This document shows, piece by piece, positions 1-7,654 of a stretch of 29,295 nucleotides of DNA. Origin of the DNA: CAYRTD01 sp964426915 (GTDB lineage Bacteria > Bacteroidota > Bacteroidia > Bacteroidales > GCA-2748055). Each line of letters opens with the position of its first letter. The stretch's first letter is position 1. Below the pieces are notes generated by a model. That model did no database searches and had not been told where the DNA came from. It saw only the letters and a list, made by a program, of their open reading frames with translations. Made by a program: the position numbers and the translations under genes. Location: positions 1-29,295 of the forward strand of contig CAYRTD010000035.1 of the NCBI GenBank assembly GCA_964426915.1, in the 5' to 3' direction.

Positions 1-58
1 TGCTTTCAATTTGTAAGTAACCTAAACTTAAAAAATACTTTTTAGACACCCTCTATTA
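1..58. repeat. Partial inverted-repeat element (family 2), cut by window edge
   Basis: Bases 2-43 match the block at 18265-18308 almost base for base (both begin GCTTTCAATTTGTAAGTAA and end ATACTTTTTAG). Bases 44-58 (AGACACCCTCTATTA) match 12 of 15 positions of the inverted-repeat arm AGACAGCCTCTTTAA found at 18385-18399. The other arm would lie left of the window. I infer a decayed copy of a small non-coding repeat; nothing in it looks coding. Confidence 0.55.
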
Positions 59-140
59 GTGCGAATGAGAATCCTAGCCTGCCGGGGTTAGGTCATACCT
101 ATCACCTTTCCCCATTCCCCCCTTTCTAAAAAAAAATGTT

Positions 141-148
141 TACTTTTG
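141..148 (+). promoter_or_regulatory. Candidate -7 box for the SRPBCC-rhomboid pair
   Basis: TACTTTTG fits the Bacteroidota -7 consensus TAnnTTTG and lies 26 bases before the ATG at 174. No TTTG is present at the -33 spacing, so this is only half a promoter. Confidence 0.35.
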
Positions 149-173
149 AAGAAGCCAAAAAAAACTCAATACC

Positions 174-719
174 ATGACAACTCTGCAGATCATTCTTATA
201 ATTATTGGCAGCCTCATTACATTATTTTTTCTGATCGCCTTCTTTCTTCCTTCTTCGAAGACATTGTACCGGACTATTACAATCGACCGTTCTCCGGAAG
301 AGATATTTGAACTGGTTACAGATTTCCGTGAATATAAAAAATGGAACCCCTGGTCAGCCAAAGAACCTGAAGCCAAAGGAGAATTAGTCGGTGAACCCGG
401 TAAGGTTGGTCATAAATGGATATGGGAAGGAGAAAAAATCGGAAAAGGTTATCTGGTAATAAAAGAACTCGAGAAGGATAAATCCATCCGATCGGATCTC
501 GTCTTTACTGTCCCAAGAAAGATGAGATCGGAGGACATATGGAAATTTGAAAAAGTTGAGGAAAACCGGACCAGGGTTACATGGGGGCATTATGCCATTC
601 TGGGTTATCCCTTTGAACGCTATTTTGGTTTGAGGCTTGAGAAAATGCTTGGCCCGGATATAGAACAGGGACTGAAGAATTTAAAAAAATTATGTGAGTC
701 TCAGGAACATAATGAATGA
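174..719 (+). CDS. SRPBCC-family (START-like) protein with N-terminal membrane anchor
   Basis: A 181-residue protein. Residues about 5-25 form one hydrophobic helix (IILIIIGSLITLFFLIAFFL). The rest resembles the SRPBCC/polyketide-cyclase fold: an early RTITIDRSPEEIFELVTDF segment, then KKWNPWSAKEP, which is the usual helix and tryptophan-containing turn of these domains, and a C-terminal amphipathic helix with FGLRLEKMLGPDIEQGLKNLKKL. Such domains enclose a hydrophobic ligand, but the ligand cannot be told from sequence. The anchor suggests the domain is tethered to the inner membrane. Its last 8 bases overlap the start of the rhomboid gene, so the two are probably co-transcribed and translationally coupled. 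The family call is fairly safe; the function is unknown. Confidence 0.8.
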   Translation: MTTLQIILIIIGSLITLFFLIAFFLPSSKTLYRTITIDRSPEEIFELVTDFREYKKWNPWSAKEPEAKGELVGEPGKVGHKWIWEGEKIGKGYLVIKELEKDKSIRSDLVFTVPRKMRSEDIWKFEKVEENRTRVTWGHYAILGYPFERYFGLRLEKMLGPDIEQGLKNLKKLCESQEHNE

Positions 720-1353
720 AAAGAAACGTTTTTACCATAGCCTGGTATTTCCGGGTTTTTTCCTTTTTTTGTTGTGGTTTGTCAAGTTCATTGAATTTGG
801 TTTCAAAACCGATCTGGGTTATCTCGGAATTTACCCTCATAAATTGAGTGGTCTTATTGGGATCATTACATCTCCACTGGTACATGCCGATATAACACAC
901 CTTTTTGATAATTCGATCCCACTTTTTTTCCTATCCCTGGCGATTTTTTATTTTTACAGGGAAGTTGCTTATGAGGTTTTTTTTATTATTTATTTTATCA
1001 CAGGTATCCTGGTGTGGATTTTTGCGAGAGAAGCCTATCATATTGGCGCAAGTGGATTAGTTTATGGTTTTGCCTCTTTTTTATTTGTATCGGGAGTAAT
1101 CAGGAAGAACAGAAATCTACTGGCAATTTCCATGCTGGTTGTTTTTCTCTATGGGAGCCTCGTGTGGGGACTTTTTCCCTATGATCACAAGATCAGTTGG
1201 GAATCTCACCTTATGGGGGCAATTACCGGTGTTGCAGTTGCCATTATTTACCGGAAAGAGGGACCCGAATCTGATATGCAGCGATTGATCAATGAAATGG
1301 AAGAAGAGGAAGACGAAGAAGTACCTGATGATCCAGACAATAGACTCTATTGA
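712..1353 (+). CDS. Rhomboid-family intramembrane serine protease
   Basis: A 213-residue polytopic membrane protein with about six hydrophobic segments. The rhomboid signature is complete. The catalytic serine is S114 in GASG, within HIGASGLVYG, and the catalytic histidine is H166 in ISWESHLMGAITG; the early HADITHLFDNS segment matches the conserved L1/TM2 region of the family. These enzymes cleave transmembrane helices inside the bilayer; the substrate is unknown. The C-terminus is a strongly acidic cytosolic tail (EMEEEEDEEVPDDPD). I chose the ATG at 712 over the in-frame GTG at 694 because AGGA lies just before it and it gives an 8-base overlap with the preceding SRPBCC gene, typical of coupled translation. 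Confidence 0.9.
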   Translation: MNEKKRFYHSLVFPGFFLFLLWFVKFIEFGFKTDLGYLGIYPHKLSGLIGIITSPLVHADITHLFDNSIPLFFLSLAIFYFYREVAYEVFFIIYFITGILVWIFAREAYHIGASGLVYGFASFLFVSGVIRKNRNLLAISMLVVFLYGSLVWGLFPYDHKISWESHLMGAITGVAVAIIYRKEGPESDMQRLINEMEEEEDEEVPDDPDNRLY

Positions 1354-1405
1354 CAGGCACTAATTACATGTTATCTTTTGAAAAATGACCGCTTAGGAAT
1401 ATTTA

Positions 1406-1440
1406 CTGGTAAACCCTTTTTTGATCTATACGTTTACCAG
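1406..1440 (+). promoter_or_regulatory. 9-bp dyad in the yciO leader
   Basis: CTGGTAAAC (1406-1414) and GTTTACCAG (1432-1440) are a perfect inverted repeat with a 17-base T-rich loop. It ends 6 bases before the AAGGAG of yciO. It could be a repressor operator, an RNA hairpin acting on initiation, or a weak terminator for the rhomboid gene; the loop, not the 3' side, carries the T-run, so a terminator is the least likely. Confidence 0.5.
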
Positions 1441-1462
1441 ATAGAAAAAGGAGATTGATGTT

Positions 1463-2086
1463 ATGTTAATAAAGATGTATAATGAAAATCCAAATCCGAG
1501 ACATGTCCGGATGGTCTGTGATATATTAAAAGATGGGGGAATAATTATTTACCCTACAGATACTGTGTATGGTTTAGGTTGTGATATTTTTAATACAAGT
1601 GCAGTTGAAAAAGTAGCACGCCTTAAAGGATTGAGGCCAGAGAAGGCAAATTTTTCTTTTATTGTTTCTGATTTGAGTCATCTTTCCAATTATACCCGTT
1701 TTGTCGATAACAAGGTGTTTAAGCTTATGAAATCGGTACTTCCCGGCCCTTACACCTTCATCCTTGATGCCAATTCGAGTGTTCCTAAAATCCTGAAGAC
1801 CAGAAAGAAAACTGTGGGTATCAGGATCCCTGATAATAGTATTATTCTCGAAATTGTGCGGGAATTGGGAAACCCAATTTTGACAACCTCTATACATGAC
1901 TCTGATGAGATTCTTGATTACACCACGGATCCCGAACTCATATACGAAAACTTCAGAGACAAAGTTGATGTTATGATTGACGGTGGGTTCGGAGGAAATA
2001 TACCCTCCACTGTAATTGATTGTACAAGCGACGAACCGACTGTCTTAAGAGAAGGTGCCGGATCGGTTGAAGAGCTGATACCTTAA
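1463..2086 (+). CDS. yciO: YciO-type Sua5/YrdC/YciO-family protein
   Basis: A 207-residue single-domain protein of the YrdC fold. It opens with the nucleotide-binding region GGIIIYPTDTVYGLGCDIF and carries ARLKGLRPEKANFSFIVSDL, then LPGPYTFIL and KTVGIRIPD. The wording around NFSFIVSDLSHLSNY and LPGPYTFIL is closer to E. coli YciO than to TsaC/Sua5. Family members make threonylcarbamoyl-AMP from threonine, bicarbonate and ATP for tRNA t6A; for the YciO branch the physiological role is less settled, so automatic annotation as the t6A enzyme may be too specific. There is no Sua5 C-terminal domain. AAGGAG lies 9 bases before this ATG. An out-of-frame ATG at 1458 (Met-Leu-Cys-stop) overlaps the start. 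Confidence 0.85.
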   Translation: MLIKMYNENPNPRHVRMVCDILKDGGIIIYPTDTVYGLGCDIFNTSAVEKVARLKGLRPEKANFSFIVSDLSHLSNYTRFVDNKVFKLMKSVLPGPYTFILDANSSVPKILKTRKKTVGIRIPDNSIILEIVRELGNPILTTSIHDSDEILDYTTDPELIYENFRDKVDVMIDGGFGGNIPSTVIDCTSDEPTVLREGAGSVEELIP

Positions 2087-2134
2087 AGAATAACATTTAC
2101 CTCCTTTTATTCACTCCCTAACAGGAATATATAA

Positions 2135-2317
2135 GTGACTGTATCATAACCGAATCTGCCAAATGGCGGTGAGCTCAGCGAAGCTAATGTTCGTTTTTTT
2201 TGGCTTGTGAGTGCGTGTCGTAGGGGTATCACAAGCCGAAAAGTGAGTTACCTACTCATGTAAATGTGAATTTCACGGCGATAATAACGCCGGATATCTG
2301 ACGATATGGTCAAATGC
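2135..2317 (+). mobile_element. MITE-like repeat R1 (decayed copy)
   Basis: Left end GTGACTGTATCATAA resembles the family end GTGTCCGTCAATAAAGTC, and the right end GATATGGTCAAATGC resembles CATTATGGACAGACAC. The inside shares TGGCGGTGAGC and GAAGCTAATG with the copy at 19.3 kb (reverse strand). GGCTTGTG (2202-2209) pairs with CACAAGCC (2230-2237). No flanking direct repeat is visible, consistent with an old copy. It fills the convergent gap between yciO and trkH and ends a few bases from the trkH stop. Confidence 0.65.
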
Positions 2318-2320
2318 TTT

Positions 2321-3769
2321 TTATTTTCTCCAGAAATCAGAGGAGAAAAGAATCAGAACTGTGAAAAGCTCCAGTCTGCCTATCAGCATTAAAAGAGATA
2401 GAAACCATTTCCCGAATACAGGTAGATGGGAAAAGTTTTCCATAGGTCCTACCTGGCCTATTCCCGGACCTATATTCCCCAGAGTTGCGGCAACAGATCC
2501 TATGGATGTATCAAGGTCATATCCCAGCGAAGCCATAACAATCATGCTCCCCACAATAGTCAAAATATAAAAGGAGACAAAAGCAAGTACATTGGTAATA
2601 ACTTGTGGATCGACTGCGCGATTATTTAATCTAACCGGTATTACTGCATTAGGGTGTATAAGTCTTTTCAGCTCCAGTAACGAGTTTTTCATAAGCAGTA
2701 CTACACGTATGATTTTGACCCCGCCTCCTGTCGACCCGGCTGAGCCACCAAAAAACATGAGAATAAAGATCAGCATTCCAAGTATAGGGATCCAAAGTTC
2801 ATAATCGGAGGTGACGTAACCGGTGGTTGTCATAATGGAGATTACCTGGAAGAGCGAGTCCCGTATGGAATGTTCTAATCCTTTATTCATGGTAAAGAAC
2901 ATTATTATCCCTATCACAAGGGTGAAAATGACTACAAAGCTGAAATAGTGCCTGAATTCTTCGTTATTATATACCTTATCGAAGCGGAGATGCAGAGCAA
3001 AATAGGAAAGAGTGAAATTCGTTCCTGCAATAAACATAAAAAAGCTAATGACATAATGAATATATGGAGAATCCCAATGCGCAATGCTCGCCTGTTTTGT
3101 TGAATACCCACCGGTTGCCATAGTCGTAAAAGCATGGTTTACTGCATCGAAAAGATTCATATCACCTGCCCATAATAAAAGAGTTTCCGCAACGGTAAAG
3201 GATATATATATATACCAGAGTCGTTTTGCAGTTTCTTTTATCCTGGGATGTAATTTGTCGGGGGTAGGACCAGGTACTTCCGCTATAAATAACTGCATTC
3301 CGCCAATGCCCAGCAAAGGTAGAATTGCAAGGGTAAGTACAATAATCCCCATCCCGCCAAGCCACTGAGTGAGACTTCTCCAAAACAATATTCCGTGAGA
3401 GAGAGACTCGATGTCATTCAGCACCGATGCTCCTGTGGTTGTGAAGCCTGAAATAGTTTCGAAGAATGCATCGGTAAAGGTATCTATTGAATTTGTAAAA
3501 ATAAATGGGAGAGAGCCGAAAAATGAAAAAACAATCCAGGACAGAGAAACCACAATATAGGCATCTCTCTTGGAAATGTTTTTTTCCGCATCACGTGTAA
3601 GAGCCCAGGCGATTCCTCCGAAAAAAATACAGATCAGTCCGGCAATAAAAAAATCAAGTTCCTGATTCTCCTTATACAAAAGTGAAACAGGTATGGACAG
3701 CATTATAAATACCCCCTCTATAAGCAGGAGTATCCCAAGGAGCCTGAAAATTATTTTAATGTTAAACAT
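2321..3769 (-). CDS. trkH: Potassium uptake transporter subunit TrkH
   Basis: A 482-residue membrane protein with many hydrophobic helices. All four K+-selectivity-filter repeats of the TrkH/KtrB superfamily are visible: SGFTTTGAS (107-115), TMATGGYST (216-224), IMTTTGYVT (312-320) and ATLGNIGPGIG (428-438). The glycine-rich intramembrane loop GGSAGSTGGGVK (341-352), which gates the pore in this family, is present. TrkH conducts K+ across the inner membrane and is gated by TrkA, encoded just upstream on the same strand. The two genes are now separated by the 198-bp repeat R2. The start follows from the N-terminal helix and from the junction rebuilt by removing R2. Complete and not obviously damaged. 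Confidence 0.97.
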   Translation of the reverse strand: MFNIKIIFRLLGILLLIEGVFIMLSIPVSLLYKENQELDFFIAGLICIFFGGIAWALTRDAEKNISKRDAYIVVSLSWIVFSFFGSLPFIFTNSIDTFTDAFFETISGFTTTGASVLNDIESLSHGILFWRSLTQWLGGMGIIVLTLAILPLLGIGGMQLFIAEVPGPTPDKLHPRIKETAKRLWYIYISFTVAETLLLWAGDMNLFDAVNHAFTTMATGGYSTKQASIAHWDSPYIHYVISFFMFIAGTNFTLSYFALHLRFDKVYNNEEFRHYFSFVVIFTLVIGIIMFFTMNKGLEHSIRDSLFQVISIMTTTGYVTSDYELWIPILGMLIFILMFFGGSAGSTGGGVKIIRVVLLMKNSLLELKRLIHPNAVIPVRLNNRAVDPQVITNVLAFVSFYILTIVGSMIVMASLGYDLDTSIGSVAATLGNIGPGIGQVGPMENFSHLPVFGKWFLSLLMLIGRLELFTVLILFSSDFWRK

Positions 3770-3775
3770 TAATTA

Positions 3776-3973
3776 AAATCTGTCATTAAAGTCGGGTGTC
3801 TGTTCCGATAGCTATCGGATCATAATGTTCGAGATCAAGGCTTGCGACCGTGTGTCGCTAAAGCTTCAGCGACAGCGTGCGGAGGCACAAGCCGGAAAAA
3901 GCGGAGTTTCCTCGTGCAAATGAGCATTTTTCCGGCGAGCATAACGTAGATATCGGACATTATGGACAGACAC
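3776..3973 (+). mobile_element. MITE-like repeat R2 inserted between trkA and trkH
   Basis: A 198-bp element. The left end AAATCTGTCATTAAAGTC and the right end GACATTATGGACAGACAC are imperfect inverted repeats of 18 bases. It is flanked by the 6-bp direct repeat TAATTA (3770-3775 and 3974-3979). Inside are a 16-bp perfect palindrome, TCCGATAGCTATCGGA (3804-3819), a hairpin TGTCGCT/AGCGACA (3853-3874), and a 10-bp stem GCCGGAAAAA/TTTTTCCGGC (3891-3900 and 3927-3936). It has no convincing coding capacity. Its terminal base forms part of the present trkA stop codon. Confidence 0.85.
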
Positions 3974-5313
3974 TAATTAAAGAACTTCCCTACAGTAGAA
4001 ACTGCAGACGGAAGTGCGAAAACAACTACATGATCCCCTTCAAGAATTTCTGTATCTCCCTTGGCTATTATTCCCTTTTTCTTTCTGATAAGTCCCCCAA
4101 TGATGGCATCTTTGGGAAAATCAATTTCTTTCAGACTCCCTTTTGTAATAGCTGATTCAGGTTTTGCAATAAATTCCAATACCTCTGCATCAGTACCGGT
4201 AAGGCATTTAATAGCTGTTACTTCTGTACTCATAGTAAACCGGAAAATACGACTAGCTGTAATTAATTTTTTATTAACAATGGTATCTATACCAATGTTT
4301 TCTGCAAGTGGTATATAATCAATATTCTCAACCTCCGCTATGGTTTTCTTAACTCCCATTCTTTTTGCCAGCAGACAGGAAAGAATATTTGTTTCGGAAT
4401 TTCCTGTAACTGCTACGAAAGCATCCATTTTGGCAAGCCCTTCCTGAGCCAGTAATTCCACATTGGATCCGTCACCGTTGATCACCAGGGCGTTATCGAG
4501 AGTGTTGGAGATCATATAACTTTTTTCTCTGTCCGCCTCAACAAGTTTTACGTAATGCTGATCTCCCAAATCCCTCGCTGCACGGATCCCTATACGGCTT
4601 CCTCCGAGTATCATGATATTTCTGACTTCATAATTTTCCTTACCGGTATAACGGAGTAAATTTTTAACACCACCCTTATTCGAAATCACATACACAAGAT
4701 CACCGGTTTTAAAACGATCATTTCCTCGTGGGATAAGGGTATGTCCCTCCCTGGTTATGGCCACAGCCCTGTATTCCAGTATGTTTTCCGGGTCGGTTAC
4801 TTCAGCAAGACTTTTATCAATAATAGGAGCATTGTCTTCGAGTTTGAATGCATAAAGATGTAATCTTCCTCCTGAAAAGTCTGTCACATCAGTTGTACTT
4901 GTCTGGGAAAGTAGACCGACTATCTCCCGGGCTGCAATTTTTTCGGGATATATAAGATAGTCTATTCCAAGACTTACGAACATTTCGCGGTTATCAGAAT
5001 ATAAATACTCCTGATTGTCGATCCTTGCAATGGTTTTACTTGCTCCCATTTGTTTTCCAATGATCGCTGCGGATATGTTTGTTGATTCGGCCTGAGTAAC
5101 TGCGATAAAAAGATCTGCTTTTTTTATTTTTGCTTCTTTCAATAGACCAAGAGAAGTGGCACTCCCTTCAAGAGTGAGTACATCCATGGTTGATCCAATA
5201 AGTTTTAACCTGTCTGAATCATTATCGATAACGGTGATATCATGGTTCTCATTACTCAACATCCTTACAAGATGTGCTCCAACTGCTCCTGCTCCTGCGA
5301 GAATAATTTTCAT
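3973..5313 (-). CDS. trkA: Trk system potassium uptake regulator TrkA
   Basis: A 446-residue cytosolic protein with two tandem RCK modules. The first Rossmann fold opens with ILAGAGAVGAHLV (GxGxxG at G7, G9, G12) and an acidic residue ending strand 2 (VIDND), typical of NAD(H) binding. The second begins around residue 230 with IMILGGSRIG. Each is followed by an RCK_C-like segment, the second ending GDTEILEGDHVVVFAL. TrkA forms the gating ring under TrkH. I placed the start at the ATG at 5313 because the GAGAVG strand then begins at residue 2, as in the family; an upstream in-frame ATG at 5346 would add 11 unsupported residues. The stop TAG (3975-3973) uses the terminal base of repeat R2. Confidence 0.96.
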   Translation of the reverse strand: MKIILAGAGAVGAHLVRMLSNENHDITVIDNDSDRLKLIGSTMDVLTLEGSATSLGLLKEAKIKKADLFIAVTQAESTNISAAIIGKQMGASKTIARIDNQEYLYSDNREMFVSLGIDYLIYPEKIAAREIVGLLSQTSTTDVTDFSGGRLHLYAFKLEDNAPIIDKSLAEVTDPENILEYRAVAITREGHTLIPRGNDRFKTGDLVYVISNKGGVKNLLRYTGKENYEVRNIMILGGSRIGIRAARDLGDQHYVKLVEADREKSYMISNTLDNALVINGDGSNVELLAQEGLAKMDAFVAVTGNSETNILSCLLAKRMGVKKTIAEVENIDYIPLAENIGIDTIVNKKLITASRIFRFTMSTEVTAIKCLTGTDAEVLEFIAKPESAITKGSLKEIDFPKDAIIGGLIRKKKGIIAKGDTEILEGDHVVVFALPSAVSTVGKFFN

Positions 5314-5392
5314 AACATTAATACAATTAAGGACGCAAAATAACACAATATCTGCTTAATCGCCCAAAGCTTTGCTGTTTTTTTCATGTCAT

Positions 5393-7501
5393 TCATAGCA
5401 GTTCACAAATAAATGCACCCATTTCCTCTACCCGGTGATATTCAATCGACAACGAATCGGGTACTCTTATATCAGGTAAATAAAATGAAACAGCAGGGGT
5501 AACTACAATTTTTTTGAAAGTGAAAAACTTCTGCAGCTCCCCATAATCTGGTAATGGAACACATCCCAGAATTATTATTTCAGTATAAATTGATGCGGAT
5601 GAGTTGAATTCTGAAAATATAGTATAGTCATTGATTACAGTAATTTTTTGGTTATCTGTGTATAAGATAAAATTATTTTTTCCTGGAAGTGGAAAATAGT
5701 AGTCAGTAATCCTATTTTCCATTTCTTTAAAAGGGATATTCTCCTGTTTACCATTGTAATTTTTTATCAGGTATCCTGAGCTCGCATAGCGGATATTCTG
5801 AATGTCAGATTGGTCATTGAACAATAATAGGTTTAATTGTTTGTACCTTATGCTGATAGCACTTGTTTTTTTTACATTGAAAACACATAATTCCTGTTTG
5901 TTATGCATTTTGTATTCTATGGTCCCCGTAAGTATTATTAAAGCAATCATTGCCTCTGCCAATAACAGGTAAAAATATTTCCGGTAATAATAGAATAAAA
6001 GAAGAATGAGAGCCGTCAGGAAAAATATTATTACCTGTGAGGTAGTGAGATGAATATTCGTGATAATTTTTCCCGGTAATTCATTTATCATGCCGACACA
6101 TAAGTTCATAAGTGAACTTAGCTTCAGTGACAACAGGAGAAGAAAATCTGAGACAGGAGGAATAAAGAAGAAGAGGGCTGAAGAAAGAAAAAAAATCATT
6201 AGCAGAGTAACCATTGGAATAACACAAATATTTGTAAGTAGGAAATAAACCGGAAACTGATGAAAATAAACGGCAGCGAGGGGGAAAGTCAGTATCTGGG
6301 CTGACAAACTTACCGTTACAAGATCCAGATTCTTCCGGATTATTTTAAATTTGCTTTTATATATGGTATTTAAAGGAGGTTGAAACAATAGGATACTTAA
6401 TACAGCGGTATAGGAAAACTGAAAGCCAACATCATATATAATATTTTTATTTAATAGGATTTGTATAAATGCTGAAATGAAAATCGTATTGAAAATGTAT
6501 GATCTGCGGTTTATAAGCACCGCAAAACTTGCAAGACTGAACATTGTGACAGATCTTATAACCGATGCTGACAGACCGGTCATCATTGCATAAAACCATA
6601 GAACTCCTGTTATAATCAGAAATCGCATTATCTTTCCTGACTTTCTTTTTCCAAGAAAAAAGGTCAGATAATTAAGGAATACCCAGATCATTCCCACATG
6701 TAAGCCTGATACTGCCATAATATGAATAGCTCCTGCATTTGAGAAGGCTGTTTTAACTTCAGGATCGAGCTCTGACTTGTCACCTGTACATATTGCCAGC
6801 ATTACTTCATAGTCAGAACCCGGATTTTCGCCGGCTATTTTTTTGATCTTTTCCTGAAGATATTCTTTCATTCGTAGTGCACCAAGTTTTAATCTGCCCA
6901 TCGATGGTGGAAAATCGGTTTTTTTCCAACATCCCTCACTAATGAAACAGCTAAAAAAAATATTCCTTATTCGAAGATATCTGGCATAATCAAATTCCCC
7001 GGGGTTTCCCGCATTTGTTACTTTATTTAAACGGGTTTTTAAGAGCAGTACATCGCCCGGCCTGGGAAGAGAATCATGGTTTTGAAGTGAAAAATATGCA
7101 TTTATATAGATATTATCGGAAATAAAACTTTTATCATTTGCATCTGACAGAAGTCTCATCCGAAAATGTATACTTGCAGGTTTTCGGGAGGGCGGAGATA
7201 CTACCTCTGCTATGAAGATATCTCCGGCCTGTTGAGTAATATTTTTGCTATTCACTTTTGCACATAGCAGTCCTCCTATCAGAAATCCGGTGATCAATAT
7301 CAAGCTTGTTAGTTTTTCATATTTGCCCGGAAGAAAAAATAGGAGAAAAATGTAAACCATAATTATTGAGCACAGGACAATTTGCAAGCTCTGGCCTGTA
7401 AACCTAAACCCCGTTATGTCATGTAGTAAAATGCCGGCAATAAAGGTAATAAGTGGCCAGAGAACTGGAATGGCTGTGATTTTTTCAGAAATCGTTAACA
7501 T
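5393..7501 (-). CDS. comEC: ComEC/Rec2-family DNA uptake channel protein
   Basis: A 702-residue polytopic membrane protein. After N-terminal helices (about 10-90) comes a soluble DUF4131/OB-like part (about 95-200) with PGDVLLLKTRL and NPGEFDYARYLRIRNIF. The competence domain follows, with the hallmark SNAGAIHIMAVSGLHVGMIW and a long run of helices to about residue 530. The roughly 165-residue C-terminal part sits where other bacteria carry a metallo-beta-lactamase-like nuclease domain, but I see no HxHxDH motif. ComEC is expected to move single-stranded DNA across the inner membrane during transformation. It reads toward trkA with a 79-base gap; co-transcription is possible but not shown. 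Confidence 0.92.
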   Translation of the reverse strand: MLTISEKITAIPVLWPLITFIAGILLHDITGFRFTGQSLQIVLCSIIMVYIFLLFFLPGKYEKLTSLILITGFLIGGLLCAKVNSKNITQQAGDIFIAEVVSPPSRKPASIHFRMRLLSDANDKSFISDNIYINAYFSLQNHDSLPRPGDVLLLKTRLNKVTNAGNPGEFDYARYLRIRNIFFSCFISEGCWKKTDFPPSMGRLKLGALRMKEYLQEKIKKIAGENPGSDYEVMLAICTGDKSELDPEVKTAFSNAGAIHIMAVSGLHVGMIWVFLNYLTFFLGKRKSGKIMRFLIITGVLWFYAMMTGLSASVIRSVTMFSLASFAVLINRRSYIFNTIFISAFIQILLNKNIIYDVGFQFSYTAVLSILLFQPPLNTIYKSKFKIIRKNLDLVTVSLSAQILTFPLAAVYFHQFPVYFLLTNICVIPMVTLLMIFFLSSALFFFIPPVSDFLLLLSLKLSSLMNLCVGMINELPGKIITNIHLTTSQVIIFFLTALILLLFYYYRKYFYLLLAEAMIALIILTGTIEYKMHNKQELCVFNVKKTSAISIRYKQLNLLLFNDQSDIQNIRYASSGYLIKNYNGKQENIPFKEMENRITDYYFPLPGKNNFILYTDNQKITVINDYTIFSEFNSSASIYTEIIILGCVPLPDYGELQKFFTFKKIVVTPAVSFYLPDIRVPDSLSIEYHRVEEMGAFICELL

Positions 7502-7654
7502 CCGCTTTTTATTATTAATGAAAAAAAGATTAAAAAATCAGCCCCTCTCTTTTAAAAAATTCGAACATTTAATAATTTCGGGTGTTTGGAAATTAGACGG
7601 GATGAAAGATTTCTGTTTACTTTAATTTAACCTTCACATCAAAAAAAAACTGAT

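Noticed and set aside
2202..2237. GGCTTGTG/CACAAGCC hairpin as a bidirectional terminator for yciO and trkH
   Set aside because: The T-run lies before the hairpin on the plus strand and becomes an A-run after it on the minus strand, so it fits intrinsic termination in neither direction; it belongs to repeat R1.
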